DNA of 64,000 bases, taken from Variovorax davisae (GTDB lineage Bacteria > Pseudomonadota > Gammaproteobacteria > Burkholderiales > Burkholderiaceae_C). The stretch spans positions 1 to 64,000 of the forward strand of contig NZ_JASZYS010000018.1 in NCBI RefSeq assembly GCF_030316845.1, given 5' to 3'. Within the stretch, counting starts at the first letter, position 1. Each line of letters begins with the position of its first letter. The translations under genes were made by a program, and so were the position numbers. Shown here piece after piece: positions 49,710 through 57,818 of this stretch. A model generated the notes under the pieces. It was given only the letters and a program-made list of their open reading frames with translations, searched no databases and was not told the DNA's origin.

Positions 49710-50479
49710 CACACGCCTCCGGGAAAAGCGCGCTGCAGGTGCTGCATCTCGGCCAGGATGTAGCCCATGTGCTCGGTGTGGACGCCGCGCTTGGCGGTGC
49801 TGCGGAAGGCCGAATCGGCCGGCCGCGCCAGCGAGGCCTCGCCGAGGATGGTGTCCATCTCGGCCAGCCAGCCGCCCTGCAGCTCGGACCAGCGCGGCCC
49901 CAGGCCGGCGGCGGCCGCGGCCTCGTCGACCGCGTCGGATTCGAACATCTCGGGCGTGTAGCGCCACAGGTCGGCCAGCGCCGCCTCGATGCGACGGCGC
50001 GATTCCTCGGTGCCGTCGCCCAGGCGCACCACCCAGTCGGCCGCATGCTGCTGGTGGTAGCGCGCCTCCTTGACCGCCTTGCCGGCGATGCCGGCCAGTT
50101 CGTCGTCGGCGGACTCGCGCAGGCGCTCCCACAGCAACTTCATCAGCGTCGCGACCATGGCATTGCGCAGCACCGTGAAGGCGAAGTCGCCGCGCGGCAG
50201 TTCCACCAGCGTCAGGTTGCGGTAGTCCTTCTCGTCGCGCAGGAAGGCCAGCTGGTCCTCGTCGTGGCCGAGGCCCTCGATGCGGCCGGCGTGCGTCAGC
50301 ACGGCGCGGGCCTGGCCGATCAGGTCGAGCGCCATGTTCGACAGGGCGATGTCCTCTTCGAGGATCGGCGCGTGGCCGGACCACTCGGCGATGCGCTGGC
50401 CGAGGATCAGGCAGGTGTCGCCGAGCCGCAGCAGGTACTGCACGGCGGGCGTGGATTCGATGGCGATGGAGGCTTGCAT
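49706..50479 (-). CDS. paaC: Phenylacetyl-CoA epoxidase structural subunit PaaC
   Basis: A 257-residue ferritin-like helical protein (VQYLLRLGDTCLILGQRIAEW, DIALSNMALDLIGQARAVL, ARYHQQHAADWVVRLGDGTEES in part). PaaC is the inactive paralogue that forms the stable A2C2 core with PaaA. It lies ten bases after paaB and overlaps paaD. Confidence 0.95.
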   Translation of the reverse strand: MQASIAIESTPAVQYLLRLGDTCLILGQRIAEWSGHAPILEEDIALSNMALDLIGQARAVLTHAGRIEGLGHDEDQLAFLRDEKDYRNLTLVELPRGDFAFTVLRNAMVATLMKLLWERLRESADDELAGIAGKAVKEARYHQQHAADWVVRLGDGTEESRRRIEAALADLWRYTPEMFESDAVDEAAAAAGLGPRWSELQGGWLAEMDTILGEASLARPADSAFRSTAKRGVHTEHMGYILAEMQHLQRAFPGGVW

Positions 50480-50489
50480 GGTCAGGCGC

Positions 50490-50795
50490 TCACATGTGGT
50501 CCACGGAACCCGGGAGCTTGTAGAACGTCGGGTGGCGGTAGACCTTGTCTTCCATCGGGTCGAAGTACATGTCCTTGTCCGCCGGGTCGCTGGCGACGAT
50601 CTGGTCGGAGCGCACCACCCAGACGCTGGTGCCTTCCTGGCGCCGGGTGTAGACGTCGCGCGCCATCTGGATCGCCATCTTGGGGTCGGCCGCGTGCAGG
50701 CTGCCGCAATGCTTGTGGTCGAGGCCCGAGCGGCTGCGCACGAAGACCTCCCAGAGGGGCCATTCGGCGGCGGAGGCGGGGGTGGGGTTCGTCAT
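50490..50795 (-). CDS. paaB: Phenylacetyl-CoA epoxidase subunit PaaB
   Basis: A 101-residue protein (WPLWEVFVRSRSGLDHKHCG, MAIQMARDVYTRRQEG, VYRHPTFYKLPGSVDHM) of normal PaaB length. PaaB bridges the PaaAC core in the complex and is required in vivo. ATG 50795 lies 28 bases after paaA. Confidence 0.96.
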   Translation of the reverse strand: MTNPTPASAAEWPLWEVFVRSRSGLDHKHCGSLHAADPKMAIQMARDVYTRRQEGTSVWVVRSDQIVASDPADKDMYFDPMEDKVYRHPTFYKLPGSVDHM

Positions 50796-50823
50796 GTCGT
50801 TTCTTCCTTGCAGGCGGCGGCGC

Positions 50824-51837
50824 TCAGGCCGCCAGGGAGGTGGGTTCGGCGCGCTTGGCGGCATGGGCGAGCGCGGCCTCGCGCACCCAGGCGCCGTCGT
50901 CCCAGGCCTTGACCCGGGCGCCCAGGCGCTCGCGGTTGCAGGGGCCGTCGCCGCCGATCACGCGCCAGAACTCGCTCCAGTCGATCGGGCCATGGTCGTG
51001 GTGCTGGCGCTCCTCGTTCCACTTCAGGTCGGGGTCGGGCAGGGTCACGCCCAGCACCTTGGCCTGCTCGACCGCGGCGTCGATGAACTTGGCCCGCAGG
51101 TCGTCGTTGGTGAAGCGCTTGATGCCCCAGCGCATCGACTGCGCCGAGTTGGGCGACTGGTCGTCCGGCGGGCCGAACATCATGATCGACGGCCACCACC
51201 AGCGGTCGACCGCGTCCTGCACCATCGCCTTCTGCGCCTCGGTGCCGTTCTGCATCATCGTCAGCAGGGCCTCGAAGCCCTGGCGCTGGTGGAAGCTCTC
51301 CTCGCGGCAGATGCGGATCATGGCGCGCGCATAGGGCGCGTAGGAGCAGCGGCAGATCGGCACCTGGTTCATGATCGCGGCGCCGTCGACCAGCCAGCCG
51401 ATGGTGCCCATGTCCGCCCAGCTCAAGGTCGGGTAGTTGAAGATCGAGCTGTACTTGGCGCGGCCGCTGTGCAGCGCGTCGACCATCTGGTCGCGCGAGG
51501 TGCCCAGGGTCTCGGCGGCCGAGTACAGGTAGAGCCCGTGGCCGGCCTCGTCCTGCACCTTGGCCAGCAGGATCGCCTTGCGCTTGAGCGTCGGCGCGCG
51601 CGTGATCCAGTTGCCTTCGGGCAGCATGCCGACGATCTCGGAATGCGCATGCTGGCTGATCTGCCGCACCAGCGTCTTGCGGTAGTGCTCGGGCATCCAG
51701 TCCTTGGCTTCGATGAAGCCGCCTTCGTCGATGCGGGCGTCGAAGCGCTGCTCGAGCTGCAGCTCCTCGGCGGAGCGTATCGGCTTCTTGGCGTCGCCGG
51801 GCTCCTTGCCCATCGTATCCATCGCTTGGGTGTACAT
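50824..51837 (-). CDS. paaA: Phenylacetyl-CoA epoxidase catalytic subunit PaaA
   Basis: The 337-residue di-iron oxygenase subunit that epoxidises the aromatic ring of phenylacetyl-CoA. Iron-ligand helices are seen in KVQDEAGHGLYLYSAAETLG and RICREESFHQRQGFEALL, and the CoA-binding C-terminus in LKWNEERQHHDHGPIDW. It begins 24 bases after paaK. Confidence 0.97.
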   Translation of the reverse strand: MYTQAMDTMGKEPGDAKKPIRSAEELQLEQRFDARIDEGGFIEAKDWMPEHYRKTLVRQISQHAHSEIVGMLPEGNWITRAPTLKRKAILLAKVQDEAGHGLYLYSAAETLGTSRDQMVDALHSGRAKYSSIFNYPTLSWADMGTIGWLVDGAAIMNQVPICRCSYAPYARAMIRICREESFHQRQGFEALLTMMQNGTEAQKAMVQDAVDRWWWPSIMMFGPPDDQSPNSAQSMRWGIKRFTNDDLRAKFIDAAVEQAKVLGVTLPDPDLKWNEERQHHDHGPIDWSEFWRVIGGDGPCNRERLGARVKAWDDGAWVREAALAHAAKRAEPTSLAA

Positions 51838-51861
51838 GTTGATCCTTTCAGGCGCGGGGCC

Positions 51862-53181
51862 TTATTTCGGTCGCTGGTCGACCACGCGCCGGGCCTTGCC
51901 GGTCAGCGTGCGTTCAATGGTGCCGGCGGTGAGCACGTTCACCGTGGTCGAGATGCCCACCAGGGTCTTGATGCGCTGCTGCAGCCACTGCGTGATCTCG
52001 CGCAGCTCGGCGGCATCGGTGCCCGCCGCGGCCTGCGGCTGCAGTTCGCACTGCACCACGACGGTGTCGAGCAGGCCGTCGCGCGCCACGTTGATCTGGT
52101 ACTGGCCCGAGAGCTTGGCGTGCTGCAGCACGATCTCCTCGATCTGGGTCGGGAACACGTTGACGCCGCGGATGATCAGCATGTCGTCGGAGCGGCCGAC
52201 GATCTTGCCCATGCGGCGGAAGCTGCGCGAGGTCGGCGCCAGCAGGCGCGTGAGGTCGCGCGTGCGGTAGCGGATGATCGGCAGCGCCTCCTTGGTGAGC
52301 GAGGTGAAGACCAGCTCGCCCTCCGCGCCGTCGGGCAGCACCTCGCCGGTCTCGGGGTCGACGATCTCGGGATAGAAGTGGTCTTCCCAGACCACCGGGC
52401 CGTCCTTGCTCTCGATGCATTCGCTGGCGACGCCCGGGCCCATGACTTCCGACAGGCCGTAGATGTCGACCGCGTCGATGCCGGCCTTGCCTTCGATCTC
52501 GCGCCGCATGGCCTCGGTCCAGGGCTCGGCGCCGAAGATGCCGACCTGGAGCGAGCTCTCGCGCGGGTCCAGCCCCTGGCGCACGAATTCCTCGATGATC
52601 ACCTGCATGTAGCTCGGCGTGACCATGATCAGGTCGGGCCGGAAGTCGCGGATCAGCTGCACCTGCTTCTCGGTCTGGCCGCCCGACATCGGGATCACGG
52701 TGCAGCCCGCGCGCTCGGCGCCGTAGTGGGCCCCGAGGCCGCCGGTGAACAGGCCGTAGCCATAGGCCACGTGGATGATGTCGCCGCGGCGCCCGCCGGC
52801 GGCGCGGATCGAGCGCGCCACCAGGTCGGCCCAGCGGTCGATGTCGCCCTGCGTGTAGCCGACCACGGTCGGCTTGCCGGTGGTGCCCGACGAGGCATGG
52901 ATGCGCGCCACCTGCTCGCGCGGCACGGCGAACATGCCGAAGGGGTAGTTGTCGCGCAGGTCCTTCTTGGCCGTGAACGGGAACTTGGCGAGGTCGCCCA
53001 GCTGCTTGAGATCGGCCGGATGGACGCCCTTGGCATCGAAGGCCTGGCGGTAGTGCGGCACGTGGTCGTAGGCGTGCTGCAGGGTCCAGCGCAGGCGCTG
53101 CAGCTGCAGCGCCTGGATCTCGTCGCGGCTGGCGGTCTCGATGGCGTCGAGGTCGCCGGGCTGGGGTTGCTTGACGGGCAT
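51862..53181 (-). CDS. paaK: Phenylacetate-CoA ligase
   Basis: Activates phenylacetate to phenylacetyl-CoA, the inducer and first intermediate. The 439-residue AMP-forming enzyme shows the P-loop HASSGTTGKPTVVGYT, FGAEPWTEAMR, DIYGLSEVMGPGVA and the C-terminal lobe GRSDDMLIIRGVNVFPTQIE. It lies 36 bases after paaI and 24 before paaA in the paa operon. Confidence 0.97.
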   Translation of the reverse strand: MPVKQPQPGDLDAIETASRDEIQALQLQRLRWTLQHAYDHVPHYRQAFDAKGVHPADLKQLGDLAKFPFTAKKDLRDNYPFGMFAVPREQVARIHASSGTTGKPTVVGYTQGDIDRWADLVARSIRAAGGRRGDIIHVAYGYGLFTGGLGAHYGAERAGCTVIPMSGGQTEKQVQLIRDFRPDLIMVTPSYMQVIIEEFVRQGLDPRESSLQVGIFGAEPWTEAMRREIEGKAGIDAVDIYGLSEVMGPGVASECIESKDGPVVWEDHFYPEIVDPETGEVLPDGAEGELVFTSLTKEALPIIRYRTRDLTRLLAPTSRSFRRMGKIVGRSDDMLIIRGVNVFPTQIEEIVLQHAKLSGQYQINVARDGLLDTVVVQCELQPQAAAGTDAAELREITQWLQQRIKTLVGISTTVNVLTAGTIERTLTGKARRVVDQRPK

Positions 53182-53217
53182 GGGGTGTCTCCTCTGGCGG
53201 TTCGGTCGGCGGCGATC

Positions 53218-53685
53218 TCAGTCGGCGACCGCCGGCTTGCCCTTGATGGTGTAGGAGCGGCCGCGGAACATCGCGATGCGCTCGCCGTGCTGGTTGGTGA
53301 TCTCGCTGTCGTAGACGCCGGTGCGGCCGGCCTTCGACAGCTCGAAGCTGCGGGCCGTGAGCACGTCGCCCTCGCGCGCCGGCGCCACCAGGTCGATCGA
53401 GAAGCCCGAGGCCACCGTGAGCTCGTTGTACGAATTGCAGGCGTAGGCGAAGGCGGTGTCGGCCAGCGCCGCCAGGAAGCCGCCGTGGCAGGTCGCGTGG
53501 CCGTTGAGCATGTGGCCGCGCACGGTCATCGTGACCGTGGCCTGGCCCGGCGCGACCTCGGTCACGTCGATGCCCAGGCCGCGCACGGCGGGGTCGTTGG
53601 CGTACATGCGCTCGCGGACCCGCTCGGCGGTCTGCTGGGGGGTGCGGTCGGTGCTGTGGGACATGTCTGCGGAGCTGGCGTTCAT
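53218..53685 (-). CDS. paaI: Hydroxyphenylacetyl-CoA thioesterase
   Basis: A 155-residue hot-dog thioesterase (GHMLNGHATCHGGFLAALADTAFAYACN in part; LVAPAREGDVLTARS). PaaI releases CoA from dead-end ring-hydroxylated CoA esters. ATG 53685 overlaps the paaG stop by four bases and is preferred; ATG 53664 would give a shorter 148-residue form. Confidence 0.94.
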   Translation of the reverse strand: MNASSADMSHSTDRTPQQTAERVRERMYANDPAVRGLGIDVTEVAPGQATVTMTVRGHMLNGHATCHGGFLAALADTAFAYACNSYNELTVASGFSIDLVAPAREGDVLTARSFELSKAGRTGVYDSEITNQHGERIAMFRGRSYTIKGKPAVAD

Positions 53686-54488
53686 CGGTCGGTGAAGACG
53701 GGGGCGCGCTTGGCGCCGAAGGCGGCCACGCCTTCGAGGTAGTCGTGGGCGCTGCCGAGCTGCGACTGCAGCGCGGCTTCCATGTCGAGCGCCTGGTCGA
53801 GCGTGAGCGCCTGCGCGCCGTCGATGGCGGCGCGCGTCGCTGCCAGCGCCTTCGCGGGCATGGCGGCCAGCCGCTGGGCCAGCTTGGCGGTCTCGTCGGC
53901 CAGGGCCGCGTCGTCCACGCATTTCCAGATCAGGCCGATGCGCTCGGCCTCGGCCGCGGGCAGCTTGTCGCCCAGCATCGCCAGGCCCAGGGCACGGGCG
54001 CGGCCGACGATGCGCGGCAGCAGCCAGGTGCCGCCGGTGTCGGGCACCAGGCCGATCTTGGCGAAAGCCTGGATGAAGCTGGCCGACTGCCCGGCCAGCA
54101 CGAAGTCGCAGTTCAGCGCCAGGTTGGCGCCCGCGCCCGCCGCCACGCCGTTGACGGCGGCGATCACCGGCACCGGCATCGACTTGAGGCGCTGCACCAG
54201 CGGCTTGTAGAGCGTGTTGATCGCGAGTGCCAGGTCCTTGGGCGGCTCGCCGGGCGCGGCCGGCGCGACCATCGGGTCGGCCAGGTCCTGGCCGGCGCAG
54301 AAGCCGCGGCCGGCGCCGGTCAGCACCACGCAGCGCACGTCGGCGTTGGCGGCGGCGGCGGCGGCGTCGAGCGCCGCGCGCAGCGCCTGGTGCATGGCTT
54401 CGGTGAAGCTGTTGAGGGCGGCGGGCCGGTTCAAGGTCAGCGTCAGGACCGGACCCTGCTGGGTCGCGAGGACGAGGGAGTCGGACAA
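53682..54488 (-). CDS. paaG: Epoxyphenylacetyl-CoA isomerase (crotonase family)
   Basis: Isomerises the ring epoxide to oxepin-CoA. The 268-residue crotonase has LTGAGRGFCAGQDLAD, AAVNGVAAGAGANLALNCDFV and FAKIGLVPDTGGTWLLPR, the last carrying the active-site Asp typical of PaaG isomerases. It is the first gene of the operon; control sites at 54530-54604 lie just upstream. Confidence 0.93.
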   Translation of the reverse strand: MSDSLVLATQQGPVLTLTLNRPAALNSFTEAMHQALRAALDAAAAAANADVRCVVLTGAGRGFCAGQDLADPMVAPAAPGEPPKDLALAINTLYKPLVQRLKSMPVPVIAAVNGVAAGAGANLALNCDFVLAGQSASFIQAFAKIGLVPDTGGTWLLPRIVGRARALGLAMLGDKLPAAEAERIGLIWKCVDDAALADETAKLAQRLAAMPAKALAATRAAIDGAQALTLDQALDMEAALQSQLGSAHDYLEGVAAFGAKRAPVFTDR

Positions 54489-54529
54489 GCTGTGTCTCCT
54501 GTCTGGGTTCTTGGCGTGGGGCGGGGGTC

Positions 54530-54543
54530 TTGACCGGCGTCAA
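54530..54543. promoter_or_regulatory. FNR/Anr-like palindrome (left site)
   Basis: TTGACCGGCGTCAA is a TTGAC-N4-GTCAA inverted repeat 42 bases upstream of the paaG start codon. This half-site arrangement is that of FNR/CRP-superfamily oxygen or NO regulators. An identical half-site pair occurs at 54591-54604. The repeat is seen; the binding protein is inferred. Confidence 0.5.
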
Positions 54544-54551
54544 AAGTATCG

Positions 54552-54571
54552 TTGACCGACCGGTCGGTTAA
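54552..54571. promoter_or_regulatory. TetR-type operator palindrome, probable PaaR site
   Basis: TTGACCGACCGGTCGGTTAA contains the perfect 14-base palindrome ACCGACCGGTCGGT (54555-54568) between divergent paaG and paaY. Dyads of this GACCG/CGGTC kind are used by TetR-type PaaR repressors in betaproteobacteria, and a TetR gene lies in the same operon. Binding here would repress both directions until phenylacetyl-CoA releases the protein. Confidence 0.7.
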
Positions 54572-54590
54572 TCATAGGATCGGAAAAAGA

Positions 54591-54604
54591 TTGACGCAAG
54601 TCAA
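54591..54604. promoter_or_regulatory. FNR/Anr-like palindrome (right site), overlapping a possible paaY -35
   Basis: TTGACGCAAGTCAA repeats the TTGAC-N4-GTCAA half-sites of the left copy at a start-to-start distance of 61 bases. Its TTGACG could also be the -35 of a paaY promoter with a weak GATAAC-like -10 about 19 bases on. Regulation by an FNR-type protein is inferred. Confidence 0.5.
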
Positions 54605-54649
54605 AAACGCCGAGGGATAACCCTTAATTCAAACGACGGAGATTTCGCG

Positions 54650-55252
54650 ATGCCTTGTTATTCCATCGAAGGCGTGGTGCCGGTCATCGACCCGAGCGCC
54701 TACGTGCACCCGACCGCGGTCCTGATCGGCGACGTGATCGTCGGCCCCGACTGCTATGTCGGGCCCTGCGCCGTGCTGCGCGGCGATTTCGGCCGCATCG
54801 TGCTGGAGCGCGGCTCGAACGTGCAGGACACCTGCGTGGTCCATGGCTTCCCGGCCCAGGACACGGTGGTCGAGGAGAACGGCCACATCGGCCACGGCGC
54901 GGTGCTGCACAGCTGCATCGTGCGGCGCGATGCGCTGGTGGGCATGAACGCGGTGGTGATGGACGAGGCCGAGATCGGCGAGGCCTCGATCGTCGCCGCC
55001 TGCGCCTTCGTGCCGGCCGGCCGCAAGATCCCGCCGCGCTCGCTGGCCGCCGGCATGCCGGCCAAGGTGATGCGCGCCCTCAGCGACCAGGAAGTGGCCT
55101 GGAAGCTGGAAGGCACCCGCACCTACCAGGCGCTGACGCTGCGCAGCCTGGCGAGCATGCAGGAGGTGCCGGCGCTGACCGCGGTCGAGGCCGAACGGCC
55201 GCGCGTGGCGGCGCCGGACGTCAAGCCGCTGATCGCGACCAAGCGGGGCTGA
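54650..55252 (+). CDS. paaY: PaaY, gamma-carbonic-anhydrase-fold thioesterase
   Basis: A 200-residue left-handed beta-helix (hexapeptide repeat) protein: VHPTAVLIGDVIVGPDCYVGP, GSNVQDTCVVHGF, GHIGHGAVLHSCIV with metal-type histidines, and AAGMPAKVMRAL. PaaY hydrolyses dead-end CoA intermediates in phenylacetate catabolism. GGAG precedes ATG 54650. It is divergent from paaG, and its 3' end overlaps the convergent deacylase-family gene by 32 bases. Confidence 0.93.
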   Translation: MPCYSIEGVVPVIDPSAYVHPTAVLIGDVIVGPDCYVGPCAVLRGDFGRIVLERGSNVQDTCVVHGFPAQDTVVEENGHIGHGAVLHSCIVRRDALVGMNAVVMDEAEIGEASIVAACAFVPAGRKIPPRSLAAGMPAKVMRALSDQEVAWKLEGTRTYQALTLRSLASMQEVPALTAVEAERPRVAAPDVKPLIATKRG

Positions 55253-56240
55253 GGGCCGGCGCGGGCCGGGCCAGATCGCGGTCGCTCTCGACCGCGAAAT
55301 AGAACCACTCGGTCCCCGGCAGGGCCTCGGCATTCGGGAACACGATGAAGCCGTCGCGCTCGGCGTGCAGCACGCTGCCGTCCTCGCGCACGCCGACGGG
55401 CTCGCCGCGCGCCACCCGGTCGAAGGTGGCCCACTCGCGCACGAACCGGTCTTCGGCGTGCAGCCGGTCCACGACACTGACCAGCCGCAGCAGCGAGGGC
55501 GCCCGCGGCGGCGCCGCCGCCGGGTCGGGCGCGATCATGCCCAGCAGCCGCAGCGCCGACAGGATCGCCCGGCGGGCCACCTCCGGCGCCGCCGGGTCCT
55601 GGTGCTGGCCGCATTCGAGCGTCACGCCGTAGCCGCCCCGGCTGCGCATGTATTCGTTGGTGCCCCAGCCGAAGGCCAGCGCCGCCTCGTCGGCAGCCTG
55701 CCCGCGCTGCGCCAGGCCGGCGGCATAGATGTCGAGCCAGCCCTCGACCACCCGCGGCGTGCCGAGGTGCAGCGCCAGCTGCCCTTCCTCGAAGGCGCGC
55801 GAGAACGGCTCGAGCGGGCCCTGGTTGTCGCGCGGCCCGATCATGGCGAAGGCCTCGCCCTCGCTCTGGAACGAATGCAGGTCGAGCAGCACCTCGTGGC
55901 GATCGAGCAGCGGGCACAGCAGGTCGGTGATGCGGGCCTCGTAGTCGGCCGGCTCGGCGCCCGGCGCGGTCGGGCGGAACAGGCGGTTGAGATTGCGCTC
56001 GCCCTCGCGCCGCAGCCGCCGCCGCGCGAGCGGATTGGCGACCGGCACCAGGGTCAATTGGCCGCGCAGCAACTGGAGCGACCCGCCGTCCAGCGCGGCC
56101 ACGATGCGCTCGATGCCGGCGGTGCCGCAGGTCTCGTCGCCATGCACCCCGCCGAGGACGACGAGCCGAGGCCCCGGCTGCAGGCTGGCATAGCCATGGA
56201 TGCGAAGGAGGTCGGTGGCGGCGGTCATTGCGCTGTCCAT
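55221..56240 (-). CDS. Succinylglutamate desuccinylase/aspartoacylase-family metallohydrolase
   Basis: A 339-residue zinc carboxypeptidase-fold protein: metal motif VLGGVHGDETCGT, NPLARRRLRREGERNLNRLF, third ligand region LLDLHSFQSEGEAFAMI and YGVTLECGQHQD with the catalytic Glu. Its substrate is an N-acyl amino acid or similar amide; no astABCD genes are nearby to support arginine catabolism. It is convergent with paaY and divergent from the small protein gene at 56322. Confidence 0.85.
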   Translation of the reverse strand: MDSAMTAATDLLRIHGYASLQPGPRLVVLGGVHGDETCGTAGIERIVAALDGGSLQLLRGQLTLVPVANPLARRRLRREGERNLNRLFRPTAPGAEPADYEARITDLLCPLLDRHEVLLDLHSFQSEGEAFAMIGPRDNQGPLEPFSRAFEEGQLALHLGTPRVVEGWLDIYAAGLAQRGQAADEAALAFGWGTNEYMRSRGGYGVTLECGQHQDPAAPEVARRAILSALRLLGMIAPDPAAAPPRAPSLLRLVSVVDRLHAEDRFVREWATFDRVARGEPVGVREDGSVLHAERDGFIVFPNAEALPGTEWFYFAVESDRDLARPAPALSPAWSRSAA

Positions 56241-56321
56241 CCTACAGGCCTGCGAAGGCCGGTCCTACCGCGTTCTCCCCCGGGCCGTGCGACAAACGAA
56301 GGCCCGACACAGGAGCAAGCG

Positions 56322-56585
56322 ATGGCCACGAAGAACAACCCCGCGAGGACCGATGCCGAGGGTTCGAAGGATGCCGAAGGCGGCAAGACCCAGGTCGAGC
56401 AGGGCGGCGAATCGGCGCCCCGGCTGCCGCACGAGCACGACCAGTCGTCCGACAGCCAGCAGAGCCCCGACGGCAAGGCTCCAGATGTCGGCCGCCAGGC
56501 GCACGAGGACATCGAGCGCGGCCTGGTCGATACCGACAAGGGCCCGGTGACCGACCGGGTCTACAACGACAAGCTCAAGCCTTGA
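56322..56585 (+). CDS. Small hydrophilic, probably disordered protein
   Basis: An 87-residue protein with very few hydrophobic residues: MATKNNPARTDAEGSKDAEG at the start, a Gln/Ser/Asp-rich middle (HEHDQSSDSQQSPDGKAPD) and QAHEDIERGLVDTDKGPVTD near the end. A strong AGGAG ribosome site precedes ATG 56322. The last 11 bases overlap the 3' end of rpe on the other strand. It resembles stress-related small proteins in composition only. Confidence 0.72.
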   Translation: MATKNNPARTDAEGSKDAEGGKTQVEQGGESAPRLPHEHDQSSDSQQSPDGKAPDVGRQAHEDIERGLVDTDKGPVTDRVYNDKLKP

Positions 56586-57270
56586 CGGCGGTGGCCAGTT
56601 GCTCGCGCATCGACCGCACCACGCCCGCATAGTCCTTGGCATTGAAGATCGCGCTGCCCGCCACGAAGGTGTCGGCGCCGGCGCTCGCCACCTGCGCGAT
56701 GTTGTCGGCCTTGATGCCGCCATCCACCTCGAGCCGGATGTCGCGTCCGGTGGCCTCGATGCGCTTGCGCGCGAGCTCGATCTTGCGCAGGGCCGAATCG
56801 ATGAAGCTCTGGCCGCCGAAGCCGGGGTTGACGCTCATGATCAGGATCAGGTCGATGTCGTCGATCACCCAGTCGAGCGCCTCCAGGCCCAGGCCCGGGT
56901 TGAACACCAGCCCGGCCTTGCAGCCCGCCGCCTTGATCGCCTGGATGCTGCGGTGCACGTGCGGCGAGGCGTCGGGATGGAAGCTGATGTAGTCGGCGCC
57001 GGCCTGCGCGAAGGCCGCGGCCAGGGCGTCCACCGGCTGGATCATGAGATGGACGTCGATCGGCACCGGCTGGCCGTCGGGCGTCTTGGCGTGCGGCTTG
57101 AGCGCCTGGCAGACCATCGGCCCGAAGGTCAGGTTGGGCACGTAGTGGTTGTCCATCACGTCGAAATGGATCCAGTCGGCGCCGGCGGCGATCACGTCGC
57201 GCACCTCGTCGCCGAGGCGGGCGAAGTCGGCCGAGAGGATGGAAGGGGCGATTCTGAAGGGGCTGCTCAT
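56575..57270 (-). CDS. rpe: Ribulose-phosphate 3-epimerase
   Basis: Interconverts ribulose-5-phosphate and xylulose-5-phosphate. The 231-residue TIM barrel has the canonical APSILSADFARLGDEV, DWIHFDVMDNHYVPNLTFGP, VHLMIQPV, IMSVNPGFGGQSFI and LEVDGGIKADNI, covering the catalytic Asp pair and metal ligands. It is divergent from apaG. In many relatives gph and trpE follow it on the same strand; here they lie 47.6 kb further. Confidence 0.97.
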   Translation of the reverse strand: MSSPFRIAPSILSADFARLGDEVRDVIAAGADWIHFDVMDNHYVPNLTFGPMVCQALKPHAKTPDGQPVPIDVHLMIQPVDALAAAFAQAGADYISFHPDASPHVHRSIQAIKAAGCKAGLVFNPGLGLEALDWVIDDIDLILIMSVNPGFGGQSFIDSALRKIELARKRIEATGRDIRLEVDGGIKADNIAQVASAGADTFVAGSAIFNAKDYAGVVRSMREQLATAVKA

Positions 57271-57339
57271 GGGCCCGGATTGTCGCAGCAGGGGCGCCGG
57301 CTTGCAGCGCCGCCGGAGCCTTCCGTTAGTATCCCTGCG

Positions 57340-57735
57340 ATGTCCACGCTACCGATCAGTGTCCAGGTCGAGCCCCGCTACCTGCCAGACCAGTCCTCGC
57401 CCGAGGACCGCGTCCACACCTTCGCCTACGCCGTGACGGTCACCAACAACGGCCAGGTGGCGGCGCAGCTGATTGCGCGCCACTGGATCTTCGCCGACGC
57501 CTCCGGCCACACGCAGGAGGTCGACGGCCTCGGCGTCATCGGCCAGCAGCCCCTGCTGGCGCCAGGGGAATCGTTCCGCTACACCAGCGGCTGCCGGCTG
57601 CAGGCCCCCAGCGGTACCATGCACGGCAGCTTCTTCTTCGTCACCGAGCGCGGCGAACGCTTCGACGTTCCGATCCCCACGCTGGTGCTGGAAGCCGACG
57701 CGGGCGACATGCCCTCCTCGCGCGTGCTGCACTGA
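57340..57735 (+). CDS. apaG: ApaG protein
   Basis: A 131-residue single beta-sandwich protein with VEPRYLPDQSSPEDRVHTFAY, VTVTNNGQVAAQLIARHWIFAD, VVGQQP-like VIGQQPLLAPGESFRYTSG and GTMHGSFFF, as in all ApaG proteins. Linked to Co2+/Mg2+ tolerance and nucleotide metabolism in enterobacteria; mechanism uncertain. ATG 57340 follows GGAGCC. Divergent from rpe. Confidence 0.95.
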   Translation: MSTLPISVQVEPRYLPDQSSPEDRVHTFAYAVTVTNNGQVAAQLIARHWIFADASGHTQEVDGLGVIGQQPLLAPGESFRYTSGCRLQAPSGTMHGSFFFVTERGERFDVPIPTLVLEADAGDMPSSRVLH

Positions 57736-57788
57736 GCACGCTTTTCTCTTTCGCGCCATGAACGCCTTGCGCGCTCTGGATCTTCCGC

Positions 57789-57804
57789 GGGGGCCGAGGC
57801 CCCC
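57789..57804. terminator. Stem-loop between apaG and the antiporter gene
   Basis: GGGGGCCGAGGCCCCC is a perfect 7-base-pair inverted repeat around GA, 53 bases after the apaG stop and 14 bases before the antiporter ATG. No U-tract follows (TCAAG). It may end apaG transcripts weakly or mask the antiporter leader. The CCGAGG apex matches the hairpin at 40463-40478. Confidence 0.4.
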
Positions 57805-57818
57805 CTCAAGCTGAATCG

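Noticed and set aside
56527..56565. Second copy of the GACCGACCGG operator inside the gene at 56322-56585
   Set aside because: The sequence GTGACCGACCGGGTCT is only half of the dyad, lies within codons, and is not near a promoter.
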